Below, one piece after another: positions 15,331 through 25,520 of a stretch of DNA of 64,000 nt (positions are counted from its first letter, which is position 1; every line of letters starts with the position of its first letter). The stretch is from Bradyrhizobium cajani. Its GTDB lineage: Bacteria; Pseudomonadota; Alphaproteobacteria; Rhizobiales; Xanthobacteraceae. The notes under the pieces are model-generated. The model made no database searches. It was not told the DNA's origin and saw only the letters and a program-made list of their open reading frames with translations. Location of the stretch: positions 1-64,000 of the forward strand of contig NZ_WQNE01000036.1 in NCBI RefSeq assembly GCF_009759665.1. Direction: 5' to 3'. The translations under genes were made by a program, and so were the position numbers.

Positions 15331-15342
15331 GAAAGCCTCGAT

Positions 15343-15876
15343 ATGGTTCGCTATCGACGAAACTTCGTCCCCGGCGGGACTTTCTTTTTCACCGTGACGC
15401 TGGATGATCGAAGATCGTCCGCGTTGGTCGATCATGTGGACAAGCTACGCACCGCATTTCGCGTCACGCGCGCCGAACGACCATTCACGATCGATGCCAT
15501 CGTCATCCTGCCCGACCACCTTCATGTCATCATGACACTGCCGGAAGATGACTCAGACTTCTCGGGTCGATGGAAGCGACTCAAAGGCCTCTTCACCCAT
15601 CAACTTGCCGCTTCCGGTGTACCGATCTCTGGCAATGGTCGAGGTGAATTCGCTCTGTGGCAGAGGAGGTTTTGGGAGCATACGATACGCGACGAGACCG
15701 ATTTCGAGCGCTGTACCGACTACATCCATTACAACCCGGTGAAGCACGGCCTGGTCGCATCGCCGATCGACTGGCCGCACTCGTCGCTCCACCGCTACGT
15801 TCGTGCCGGCGTGCTGCCCGCCGATTGGGGTGGCGCCGGTGAGATCACCGGCAACTTCGGAGAACGCGGAGACTGA
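15343..15876 (+). CDS. REP-associated tyrosine transposase (RAYT)
   Basis: A 177-residue HUH single-strand nuclease of the Y1/TnpA_REP type. The HUH motif is HLH (residues 59-61, in LPDHLHVIM), and the C-terminal YIHYNPVKHGLV (from 127) supplies the catalytic tyrosine in the signature typical of RAYTs. Such proteins nick REP DNA and are domesticated rather than freely mobile. The start MVRYRRNFVPGGTFFFTVTL matches the family N-terminus. The gene is enclosed on both sides by REP units; one begins 2 bp after its stop codon. Confidence 0.93.
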   Translation: MVRYRRNFVPGGTFFFTVTLDDRRSSALVDHVDKLRTAFRVTRAERPFTIDAIVILPDHLHVIMTLPEDDSDFSGRWKRLKGLFTHQLAASGVPISGNGRGEFALWQRRFWEHTIRDETDFERCTDYIHYNPVKHGLVASPIDWPHSSLHRYVRAGVLPADWGGAGEITGNFGERGD

Positions 15877-15877
15877 T

Positions 15878-16036
15878 CCCGGATTACGCTTACGCTCCAT
15901 CCGGGCTACCGCGACGCACTCCGCTTCCCCCTCGAAGCCCGGATGGAGCGAAGCGTAATCCGGGACAGACCATCCGCATCGCACGAGTGCCCGTGTGGCA
16001 CCGAACCCGGATTACGCTATCGCTCCATCCGGGCTA
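15878..16036. repeat. REP units downstream of the RAYT gene
   Basis: Three units: inverted (15878-15908), forward (15936-15964) and inverted (16006-16036). The last two form a pair of about 101 bp nearly identical, spacer included, to 15181-15281, so the RAYT gene lies between direct copies of one REP pair. The array ends 8 bp before the ABC-F stop codon. Confidence 0.88.
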
Positions 16037-16044
16037 GCCGCTCC

Positions 16045-17709
<1,665 letters not shown>

Positions 17710-17787
17710 GCCGACGGCCAGGGGAAGCCCGGCCGCACCCGGATTTCGCCCCGCCGGACGCCAAATTCCTGCAATCCGCCCTGAGGC

Positions 17788-19386
17788 TTAGGGTTTGTAG
17801 ACCTCCACGGTCTGCATCATGCCCATCTCCTCGTGGTTCATCATGTGGCAGTGGAGCATGAACACGCCGGTGAAATCGAGGAAGCGGGATCGGAACACGA
17901 CCTGCCCGCCCTTGCGCTCGACGATCACGGAATCCCGCCATTCCGGCGTCGCCAGCGGCTTGCCGTTGACCGAGACCACCTGGAACGGATTGGTGTGGAT
18001 ATGGAAGACGTGGTCGTCATGCTCATGCGTGTTGACGATCGTCCACTCCTCGACCGCCCCGAGCTTGACCCGATGATCGATGCGGGCGGGGTCGAACTTC
18101 TTGCCGTCGATGAAGAAGCCGAACTCCTGCCAATGGCCGGCGGCGTCGGCCTCCGGCGCGGTCGCCGACAGCACCACCTTGCGGCGGTTGGTGATCTCGG
18201 TGTCCTTGATGGACGCGAGCGGCGCCGGGGGCAGTGCGCGCGGTAGCTTCATGTCCATCGGCGCGCCCGACACCACGACCCGCGCCAGCGGGCCGACCGG
18301 CGACGGATGGCCCTGGTCATAGGGCGCGGCGTTGAACCCATAGGTGCCGGGGCCGCCTGCCTTGACCAGGATGTCCGCGCGCTGGCCCGGCGCGATCAGG
18401 AGCTGCTTCAGCGGCTGCACGGCACCGAGCTGGATGCCGTCATAGGCGATCGCGTGCAGCTCGTGCTTCTCGAGGTCGAGCAGCATGTCGTCCTGATAGG
18501 CGGCATTGAGGATGCGCCAGCGCTGCACCTCGCCGGGGCGCATCTCGATGACGGGCCGCCGCTGGCCGTTGATCGCGAGGAAACGCGTCGCCGTCTCCGG
18601 GAACAGCGTCTCGAAATTCTCGATCATGCCGCTCGCATCGAACACCACCTGGCTCAGGACCAGCAGCCGCTCGCGCGCGGCCACGATCTCCGGCACGTCG
18701 GCGAAATCGCCCTCGACGATGACGGCGCCCACCATGCCGCTCGACATCTGGATGTCGGCGCTGCCGTGGTGGTGCGGGTGATACCAGTAGGTGCCGCGCG
18801 TGTGGTCGGCCGGCAGCGCGATCTCGATATTGTAGCTGTGGCCGGGCGCCATCGAGCGCATCACGTTGTCGGCGATCCCGCTCGGGCTCGCATGCGCGCC
18901 GTGAAAATGGAAATTGGTGTTGTTGAACTGATGCGGGTGGCTGATGTCGGCGGGCAGCCCGTCGCGGTTCGGCGGCAGGTCGTTGATCATCTTGATCCGC
19001 AGGGTCTCGCCGGGCTTCATGCGCAGGGTCGGACCGGGGCTGCCGCCCTCGTAGGACCTGACATAGAGCCTGACCCCGCCGATCTGGCGATAGGCGTAGC
19101 CGACGCGCAAGGTCGTGCTCAGTACGCCGTCGACGGACCGCCGCACCTCGGGCTCAACCAGCGGCTGATCCATCGCCGGAACCGGCGGTTCCGGCACCAT
19201 GCCCATCGTCGGCGACATGTCCGCGGTGTGCGAAGCGCCCGCGTGGTTGTGCATCGCATGCTGGGCCGTCGCGGTGCCCGCCATCAGCGACAGCGCGCCG
19301 GCCGCACCGAGCAATTGGCGCCGCGACAGTGTGGTCGTGCCGGTCACGAAGCTGGCCGAAGATCCATCGCTCGGATCGTGCTGCAT
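17788..19386 (-). CDS. Tat-exported multicopper oxidase
   Basis: A 532-residue periplasmic oxidase with three cupredoxin domains. A twin-arginine signal is present (TLSRRQLLGAAG, residues 19-30; cleavage after ATAQ). The four copper motifs are intact: HFHG (about 160), HPHHHG (about 204), HDDHVFHIH (about 459) and HCHMMNHEEMG (about 514). A Met/His-rich stretch after the signal (HAMHNHAGASHTADMSPTMG) suggests extra copper binding, as in CueO or CopA types. ATG 19386 has GGGGAA upstream; the frame is open to 19542. Divergent from the molybdenum hydroxylase operon, 245 bp between starts. Copper tolerance or metal/phenol oxidation is plausible. Confidence 0.93.
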   Translation of the reverse strand: MQHDPSDGSSASFVTGTTTLSRRQLLGAAGALSLMAGTATAQHAMHNHAGASHTADMSPTMGMVPEPPVPAMDQPLVEPEVRRSVDGVLSTTLRVGYAYRQIGGVRLYVRSYEGGSPGPTLRMKPGETLRIKMINDLPPNRDGLPADISHPHQFNNTNFHFHGAHASPSGIADNVMRSMAPGHSYNIEIALPADHTRGTYWYHPHHHGSADIQMSSGMVGAVIVEGDFADVPEIVAARERLLVLSQVVFDASGMIENFETLFPETATRFLAINGQRRPVIEMRPGEVQRWRILNAAYQDDMLLDLEKHELHAIAYDGIQLGAVQPLKQLLIAPGQRADILVKAGGPGTYGFNAAPYDQGHPSPVGPLARVVVSGAPMDMKLPRALPPAPLASIKDTEITNRRKVVLSATAPEADAAGHWQEFGFFIDGKKFDPARIDHRVKLGAVEEWTIVNTHEHDDHVFHIHTNPFQVVSVNGKPLATPEWRDSVIVERKGGQVVFRSRFLDFTGVFMLHCHMMNHEEMGMMQTVEVYKP

Positions 19387-19631
19387 CTGAGTTCCCCAAC
19401 CCCTTGTTGACGCCATTCGTCTTTCAATTTGATTCGACTGCAAGGCAAGTGAAATCGATTTCTCAATCCGGGCACGAACGCAAGCACCACCTTCATCGGA
19501 TGTAAACGCCCCTGCGGTTTCTATGCCCGCATGACGAATCATGACAGCTTCAGGCCAGCGTTGGCGCGTACCAATCAGGCACCGATGCCGTCAGCATCGT
19601 AGCCCTCACAGCCCTGTACAAGGATCAGATC

Positions 19632-22403
19632 ATGCGGCCTTCGCGACGCGCGTTCGTGAAGTGGTTGTCGGCGGGAGGCATTTCAGTCAGCCTGTCGCAT
19701 CTCGGATTGGCGAAGGAAGCTCCTTTCGCGTCGCACGAGACGCTCCCGGGACGCGGCAATTTCAATCCCGCGACGATGGGCGCAGGCCGCGTCGACGGCG
19801 TCGCCAAGGTCACAGGCGCAAAGCTCTACGCGTCCGATTTCCGCGCCAACGACCTGCCCGGCTGGCCGCAGATCACCTCGCATGCGATCCTGGTGCGCGC
19901 CAATGACGCCACACATGTCTACACCGGGCTGGACCTCGCCCGCCTGAAGGGCGCGCTGAAGCCGTCCGTCGTGGTCACCGCCGCCGATCTCGATCGCATC
20001 GGCACGCAGGTTCCCGAGTTCTACGCCGGCGACCTGTTCTGCCCGCTCGGCAAGACGCCGCTCTACCTGGGGCAGCCGGTCGCGCTGCTGATCTTCGGGA
20101 CATTCGACGCCTTCGACCAGGCGCGGCTCGCCCTGCGCGACGGCACCTTCGTCAAGTTCGGCGAGGAAACCGGCCCGGTGATCGTGCCCGATTACGGCGC
20201 CTACCGTTTCACGCGCGTGGCGGGCCCCTCGCCCGACAAGCCCGACGTCTATTCGCCGATCCAGGCCGGCTGGGTCTCGCCCAAGAAGGTGCAGAGCGCC
20301 GCGCTGCCGGTGTGGTCGCCGCTCGCGAAGGACATGCCGCCCGATTACGCCAGGGCCGCGAAACATGGCGAGCAGATCCGGGCCGAGCTTGCCGCGGACG
20401 ATGCTTCGCTGCTGGTGCTCGATCGCGAGTTCGAGACGCAGTCGGTCGACCCGATGTTCCTGGAGCCGGAATGCGGGCTCGCCTGGTACAACAACAAGGG
20501 CGGCAATCTCGAGCTCGTGCTCGGCGTGCAGTCGCCCTATGAGGCCGCCGAGTCGCTCGCGCATCTCCTGGCCAAGGCCCGCGCGCCCTACAAGCCGTCG
20601 CAGATCAACGCGCAATTCGCTCATGTCGGCGGCGGCTTCGGCGGCCGCGATCACACGCCGTTCATCCTCTATGTCGCGCTGGCCGCGCTGTTCTTCCCCG
20701 GTAAGCCGGTGCGGCTGGCGCATGACCGCTACCAGCAGTTTCAGGGCGGCATCAAGCGCCACCCGATCAAGATGCGCTCGCGCATCGGCATCGACCGCGC
20801 AACCGGGGTCATCAAGGCCTTCGCCGCCGATCACGTGCTCGACGGCGGCGGCCTCGCCAACTTCTCCGCCAACGTTGCCGTGGTCGCCGCTACCGGCGCG
20901 ATCGGCATCTATGACATTCCCAAGGTCGACGTCACCACGGTCGCGATGCACTCGCGCGGCGTGACCGCGGGCTCGATGCGCGGCTACGGCACGCTGCAAA
21001 CCATGACCGCGCTCGAAGTGCTGATCGACGAAGCCGCCGGCGAGCTCAAGCTCGATCCGATCGAATTCCGCCGTCGCAATGCCCTGAAGCAGAACGGCCG
21101 GACCATGACCGGCAATCCCTACATCGTTTCGGTGCGCACGCCGGAAATCCTCGACAAGCTCGAAAAGCATCCGATCTGGCAGCAGCGCGCGCAGTTCCGG
21201 CAGGCGTCCTCGGACAGGCTGGTCGGCACCGGCGTTGCCTGCGTGACCAAGGATTACGGCTCCGGCGCGGACTGCTCGCTCGGGCGCGTCGAGCTCGGCG
21301 CCGACGGCAGGATCGCGATCTTCTGCGATCACGTCGAGATGGGCAACGGCATCGGCACCGCGCTGGCGAACCGCGTCGCCGCGCATCTCGGCGCGATCGC
21401 CGACGAAGTCTCGGTCGCCCGCGTCGACAGCTACGACATGCTCGGTCTCGTCACCTCGGGCGATCCCTACACCATGGACCAGAAGACCCAGGACGCCGCG
21501 GCGAGGAATCCGCGTTGGGTACCGTCGATCAGCTCGGCGACGTCGGCCTCGATCGGCGCCCATGTCGGCACGCATTCCTCGGCGGAGGCCGCCCGCGTCA
21601 TCTTCCGTTTCGGCCTGTGGCCCGCGGCGCTGGAGCTATGGCGCATCCCGAAGATCGACCCGCGCGCCCGGCAATGGGCAACCGCGCGGTGGGAGAATGG
21701 GCAGCTCGTGATGCCCGGCCTCGAACCGCTGGCGCTGCCTGCGCTTGCCGCAACCGCTCATGCGCGCGGCTTCGTCACCGGCGCGGTCGCCCACAGCTTC
21801 TCCCGCTGGGCCTGGTCGCGGGCGCGCTTCGCCCTGCCCGGCGAGCAATATCGCGCCGACATCGACGCGCTGGCGATCCGCCGCGGCAACGGCAAGTTCG
21901 AGCGGATCAACCGGACCAGCGTCAAGTTTCCGCCGACGGACAACAACCGGATCGGCACCGCCTACACCTCGATGTGCGGCACGGTCGTCCGCGTCGAGAT
22001 CGAGCGCGCGACCGGAGCCTTGCGCATCGCCAAGGCCTACAGCGTGTTCGAATGCGGCACCGCGCTCGTGCCCGAGGTCGTGATCGGCCAGTCCCATGGC
22101 GGCTTTGCCATGGGCGTCGGCTACGCGCTGCTGGAAACCCTGCCGCCGTTCGAAGGCGGCCCCGGCAATGGCGAGTGGAATCTCGGACGCTACCTGATCG
22201 CGCGCGGCTCCGACCTGCCCTTGCGCGATCTCGAAATCGAGATGCTCAAGCCGCTGACGCCGGACGAGGCACCGAAGGGCATGGCCGAAGTCGTCATGAT
22301 CCCGATCGTGCCGGCGCTGATCAATGCGATTCACGATGCCACCGGCCACCGCTTCCGCGCGCTGCCGGTCACCGCAAACCTATTGAAGGGAGTGCTCGCG
22401 TGA
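19632..22403 (+). CDS. xanthine-dehydrogenase-family molybdopterin-binding subunit, Tat-exported
   Basis: A 923-residue large subunit of a periplasmic molybdenum hydroxylase (aldehyde/isoquinoline oxidoreductase type). It starts with a Tat motif (SRRAFVKWLSAGG). Molybdopterin contacts seen include GGGFGGRD (about 333) and GSMRGYG (about 447). The C-terminal catalytic-glutamate motif, usually GVGE, reads KGMAE (about 880), so the Glu is kept with altered neighbours. The stop overlaps the next gene's GTG. With the following 2Fe-2S and cytochrome genes it forms a three-subunit enzyme that would pass electrons to periplasmic acceptors. Substrate unknown. Confidence 0.92.
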   Translation: MRPSRRAFVKWLSAGGISVSLSHLGLAKEAPFASHETLPGRGNFNPATMGAGRVDGVAKVTGAKLYASDFRANDLPGWPQITSHAILVRANDATHVYTGLDLARLKGALKPSVVVTAADLDRIGTQVPEFYAGDLFCPLGKTPLYLGQPVALLIFGTFDAFDQARLALRDGTFVKFGEETGPVIVPDYGAYRFTRVAGPSPDKPDVYSPIQAGWVSPKKVQSAALPVWSPLAKDMPPDYARAAKHGEQIRAELAADDASLLVLDREFETQSVDPMFLEPECGLAWYNNKGGNLELVLGVQSPYEAAESLAHLLAKARAPYKPSQINAQFAHVGGGFGGRDHTPFILYVALAALFFPGKPVRLAHDRYQQFQGGIKRHPIKMRSRIGIDRATGVIKAFAADHVLDGGGLANFSANVAVVAATGAIGIYDIPKVDVTTVAMHSRGVTAGSMRGYGTLQTMTALEVLIDEAAGELKLDPIEFRRRNALKQNGRTMTGNPYIVSVRTPEILDKLEKHPIWQQRAQFRQASSDRLVGTGVACVTKDYGSGADCSLGRVELGADGRIAIFCDHVEMGNGIGTALANRVAAHLGAIADEVSVARVDSYDMLGLVTSGDPYTMDQKTQDAAARNPRWVPSISSATSASIGAHVGTHSSAEAARVIFRFGLWPAALELWRIPKIDPRARQWATARWENGQLVMPGLEPLALPALAATAHARGFVTGAVAHSFSRWAWSRARFALPGEQYRADIDALAIRRGNGKFERINRTSVKFPPTDNNRIGTAYTSMCGTVVRVEIERATGALRIAKAYSVFECGTALVPEVVIGQSHGGFAMGVGYALLETLPPFEGGPGNGEWNLGRYLIARGSDLPLRDLEIEMLKPLTPDEAPKGMAEVVMIPIVPALINAIHDATGHRFRALPVTANLLKGVLA

Positions 22404-22924
22404 CGACCCTCAGCCTCACCATCAACGGCCGCAAGCACGGTCCGATGGACGTCCGCGACGACCTCTCGATGAACGATTTCCTGCGCGAGATGCTCGGCAT
22501 GACCGGCACGAAGTTCGGCTGCGGCGCCGCGCAATGCCTGAGCTGCGCCATCATCGTCGAAGAGCCCGACGGCACCAGCTACACCAGCCCGACCTGCGTC
22601 GCGCCCGCCGTGAATTTCGACGGCAAGTCGATCCGCACCGTCGAGGGTCACGCCCGGGATGGCCAGCTCTCGGCCCTGCAAAAAGCCTTCATCGATCATT
22701 TCGCCTTCCAGTGCGGCTACTGCACCGCCGGCTTCCTCAACGAAGGCCAGGTGCTGCTCGAACGTCTGGCGCGCGCGCCGGTGCCGCGCGAGGCGCTGGA
22801 GCAGACCATCGCGGATGCGCTCGATGGTCATCTCTGCCGCTGCACCGGCTACATCAAGTATCACGAGGCGGTGCGCGACGTGATCCTTGCCGATTCAAAT
22901 CGCTATCTCATCGCGACCAAGTGA
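22400..22924 (+). CDS. (2Fe-2S)-binding subunit of molybdenum hydroxylase
   Basis: A 174-residue small subunit with two [2Fe-2S] clusters: a plant-ferredoxin-type cluster (Cys41, 46, 49, 66) and a helical-domain cluster (FQCGYC, Cys105/108, and LCRC, Cys146/148). It starts at GTG 22400, overlapping the previous stop (GTGA), with GAAGGG upstream, so translation is coupled. No signal peptide: it is presumably carried out with the Tat-tagged large subunit as a folded complex. It relays electrons from the molybdenum site to the dihaem cytochrome encoded next. Confidence 0.94.
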   Translation: MTTLSLTINGRKHGPMDVRDDLSMNDFLREMLGMTGTKFGCGAAQCLSCAIIVEEPDGTSYTSPTCVAPAVNFDGKSIRTVEGHARDGQLSALQKAFIDHFAFQCGYCTAGFLNEGQVLLERLARAPVPREALEQTIADALDGHLCRCTGYIKYHEAVRDVILADSNRYLIATK

Positions 22925-22931
22925 GCGGCCA

Positions 22932-23549
22932 ATGATCTCCGACGCGCGGTTCAAGATGGTTGCCGTGATCGCGGCGCTCGCCGGCAGTCTCGGCGCGGGC
23001 TACGCTGCCTCGGACACGGCGAGCCACGCGCTGGCTTCACCCGAGAGCTTCGCCGGCATCGCCGACACCGAGAAGCGCTCGGCCGCGATCTTCACCGAGC
23101 TCGGCAAGGTGCTGACGCATCCGCGCTGCACCAACTGCCACCCGGCCGGCGACAGCCCGCGCCAGGGCGACAATCCGCGCCTGCACCAGCCGCCGGTCAC
23201 GCGCGGCGCCGACGGTCACGGCGTGGTGGCGATGCGCTGCCACAGCTGCCACCAGAAGGCCAATTTCGAGCCCGGCCGCGTCCCCGGTCATCCCGAATGG
23301 CACCTCGCGCCGCGCGAGATGGCGTGGGAGGGCAAGACCATCGGCGAAATTTGCGAGCAGATCAGGGATCCCGCGCGCAACGGCGGGCGCAAGGTGGACG
23401 AGCTGATCGATCACATCGGCAAGGACACGCTGGTGGGCTGGGCCTGGAAGCCCGGCTTCGGCCGTTCGCCGGTGCCGGGCACGCAGGCGCAAGCCGGCGC
23501 GCTGGTCGAAGCCTGGGTGAAGACCGGAGCCGCCTGTCCCGCGCCGTGA
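22932..23549 (+). CDS. dihaem c-type cytochrome subunit
   Basis: A 205-residue exported protein with a signal sequence (residues 1-25, ending YAAS) and two haem-c motifs, CTNCH (66-70) and CHSCH (103-107). Cytochromes of this type accompany periplasmic molybdenum hydroxylases and are sometimes labelled isoquinoline 1-oxidoreductase subunits. It starts 7 bp after the 2Fe-2S gene. It would accept electrons from the iron-sulfur subunit and pass them to the respiratory chain or another periplasmic acceptor. Confidence 0.88.
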   Translation: MISDARFKMVAVIAALAGSLGAGYAASDTASHALASPESFAGIADTEKRSAAIFTELGKVLTHPRCTNCHPAGDSPRQGDNPRLHQPPVTRGADGHGVVAMRCHSCHQKANFEPGRVPGHPEWHLAPREMAWEGKTIGEICEQIRDPARNGGRKVDELIDHIGKDTLVGWAWKPGFGRSPVPGTQAQAGALVEAWVKTGAACPAP

Positions 23550-23698
23550 CGAGGCACCAGGCGAGGACTTCTAAACATCGGCCTCCGCTTCCAAGGGCAA
23601 AGCGGAAGTCGTTTCGCTTGGTCGTCGTCGACGGCTTGTGACCCCGTTGCGGAAATCGTGCCTGCTGGTGAGCAGTCGATGTCTGTGTCGCAAACAAT

Positions 23699-24208
23699 TC
23701 AGTGCCGCGAGAGATCCTTTGCCATAAGAACCAGGTCGTAATAGCGGCCAGCTTGCTTCAGAGCGTTCTTCTCGACGCCGTACTCCAGGAAGCCCAATCT
23801 CGCGTAAAGATTCCGCGCCTGTTCATTGTCCACCACCACGCTGAGCTGGATCAGCTCAACTTGCTGTTGGGCGTGATTGCATACCTCTTCGACCAACCGT
23901 CGACCGACCTTGGCATTCCTTGCGGCGGGTCGAACGTACATTCCCCAAAGCGCGCCTTTGTGAGCTTCTTTCCGGCCCTGTTGGACAGCAAAGCCAACAA
24001 TGCCGACGAGCTCTGTGTCGCGGAACGCGCCGAGCACTGTAGAATTGCCGAGCCGATCCGAGAACAAACTCAGCGGCTGAGCATCTTCAACCTCGAAGGT
24101 GCTACCGAACGCTTCCGGGTTGGCTTGGAGAGCCTCCAGTCGAATGTCTCGATAGAGGACCGCGTCCTCCCGTGCGAGGCGACGTATCTCAAAGTCGTCG
24201 TCGGTCAT
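23699..24208 (-). CDS. GNAT family N-acetyltransferase
   Basis: A 169-residue acetyltransferase. The core GNAT pattern is clear: LEALQANPEAFGSTF near the start, strand GIVGFAVQQ, the acetyl-CoA-binding loop region MYVRPAARNAKVGRRLVEEV (about 90-109), and the ARNLYARLGFLEYG motif. The early PEAFGST phrase is typical of a subgroup acting on small amines or protein N-termini. No operon partner. It is followed upstream by composite repeat copy B. Confidence 0.92.
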   Translation of the reverse strand: MTDDDFEIRRLAREDAVLYRDIRLEALQANPEAFGSTFEVEDAQPLSLFSDRLGNSTVLGAFRDTELVGIVGFAVQQGRKEAHKGALWGMYVRPAARNAKVGRRLVEEVCNHAQQQVELIQLSVVVDNEQARNLYARLGFLEYGVEKNALKQAGRYYDLVLMAKDLSRH

Positions 24209-24240
24209 TCTTCGGCTTCACCAGCAGGCAAGAAATATTC

Positions 24241-24370
24241 CTAAAGCATGATCCGGAAAAGTGCGGCGGTTTTCCCTCGCGACAAACGCGGAACGCGTTT
24301 GCGCGGAGATCATGCTCAAACAACAACCTAAAGCGCGATGACGATTCATCCTAATCTCATCGCGCTTTAG
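24241..24370. repeat. composite palindromic repeat, copy B
   Basis: It starts CTAAAGCATGATCCGGAAAA and ends with the 43-bp palindrome CTAAAGCGCGATGA... to ...TCATCGCGCTTTAG (24328-24370). Part 1 carries extra sequence (GCGACAAACGCGGAACGCG...) between TTTTCC and GATCATGCT compared with copies A and C. Both outer ends are TAAAGC-type. Confidence 0.82.
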
Positions 24371-24535
24371 TTTGTGAGTTGCACGAGATAACTTCTGCGA
24401 CACCGCAAATCCAGAGAAGCTCGACTTCTGATTTTGGCCCGGAGACGACCCAAGCTCCGGCCGCTCTTATGCCTGCTGTCGGTGGTAAATCGGACGTGAG
24501 ACCGCGCTCGCCGAGCGGCACGCTGTTCGCAATCC
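24371..24535. other. intergenic segment without a gene
   Basis: Together with copy B this gives a gene-free stretch of about 330 bp. Beyond the repeat I see no good ribosome site or coding signal on either strand. Confidence 0.5.
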
Positions 24536-24742
24536 TTACTCCGACAAAAGAGTTATGTAGTCACAATGTAGGACTGTTGGTCTTGCATCCCCATCCAAGA
24601 GCACTGTAACGCCGCTGGTGCGCCGGCTGAGTTCGACAATCGTGCCGGTTTCGTGAGCCAAGTCCGGGCATCGAAGCGCGCCAAGCTTGCTTATTTTGAA
24701 ACGGGCGCCGACGGCAAATCTGCCTGCTTCACGAGCAATCAT
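24536..24742 (-). CDS. small conserved-type hypothetical protein (SH3/KOW-like)
   Basis: A 68-residue frame, MIAREAGRFAVGARFKISKL onward, with a compact beta pattern (FKISKLGALRCPDL, GTIVELSRRTSGVTVLLDGD, TVLHCDYITLL). I recognise the general style of small rhizobial proteins in which a FKxGxxVxLSKLG...GTV...VxFDG...LHxDYI pattern suggests an SH3 or KOW-like barrel; function unknown. Start 24742 is preferred over ATG 24787 because a consensus TATAAT box covers the latter. Confidence 0.62.
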   Translation of the reverse strand: MIAREAGRFAVGARFKISKLGALRCPDLAHETGTIVELSRRTSGVTVLLDGDARPTVLHCDYITLLSE

Positions 24743-24785
24743 TTCAGAATCCGAATTAATGAAAAAAGCATGATTTAAGGTGACC

Positions 24786-24813
24786 ATTATAGCGCAATCT
24801 GCAAATTACGCAA
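24786..24813 (-). promoter_or_regulatory. putative sigma-70-type promoter
   Basis: On the minus strand TTGCGT (24813-24808) and a perfect TATAAT (24791-24786) are separated by 16 bp. Transcription would start near 24780 and lead to ATG 24742. Strong consensus for a genome of this GC content. Confidence 0.55.
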
Positions 24814-25520
24814 CCTAAGGTGCGTATCAGGGAGCGCGCTCGGATGTGAGCTCCGCGACCGTGCTATTCTGAGTGCCGGACCATCGTGCACGTCGAATGC
24901 GGGAGGTCGGCTATTGGCCCGCAGCGACGAACCGTTAGGCCATCGCAACGTCGTCTCTCGGGCACAGATCGGACACGAAAAGGCTCGTGCCGGACCGACG
25001 CTCGTGACCTCGTTCTAATGCCCCTCATGAGACTCAGCGCGAGCCATTCCGGGTTTGACCCGAAGCCGACCTATGTCGTCTCTCTACCTGCTCGGACTGA
25101 CGCGATGATGATCCCAACGATCGCACTTAAGTCGGCTTGTGGCCCATCAGCGAAGTGGCAGCCCGCCTAACTGAAGTCCGCTGAGCGAGGTATGCCGGAC
25201 TAGATTTGCTCAGGTTGAGTTCTTCGCGTTTTGCCCCAAAGCGGAAGTCGTCCAAAGATCAGGCGTCTTTTCAGGACGCACGGGATCGTATACTCTTTGA
25301 ATAGCTGTCGTCGCAGGCGGGAAAATGCCGAATTCCTCGCAGGATTGAACAGACAGCAATCGTGCCATCGGCAAGCATTGCACTCAAATCACCGACTTCC
25401 TTTTTTCGCCGGTCCTTCAGCATTCGCATCCTAACGCGAGTGCGCGTAAGCGCGACTGAATGCCATTTGAGTCCTGAAAGCGCGGCCCCAGAGCGGTGCC
25501 TGCGAGAGAGGAGAATCTCC
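24814..25520. other. gene-poor stretch with degenerate repeats
   Basis: About 700 bp with no frame I can support. It holds a sequence (25140-25228, TGGCCCATCAGCGAAGTGGC...) that recurs at 30076-30163, and a phrase CAAAGCGGAAGTCGT that also occurs near 23597. This looks like decayed repeated DNA. The last bases carry the GAGAGGAGAA ribosome site of the next gene. Confidence 0.5.
25140..25228. repeat. degenerate dispersed repeat, copy 1
   Basis: Starts TGGCCCATCAGCGAAGTGGC and includes GATTTGCTCAGGTTGAGT. By eye most positions match 30076-30163 in the same orientation, with small indels. Neither copy keeps an open frame I would trust. Confidence 0.6.

Noticed and set aside
18307..21575. Long opposite-strand frames over the multicopper oxidase and the molybdenum subunit
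   Set aside because: They are antisense to genes with complete cofactor motifs and show no domain of their own.
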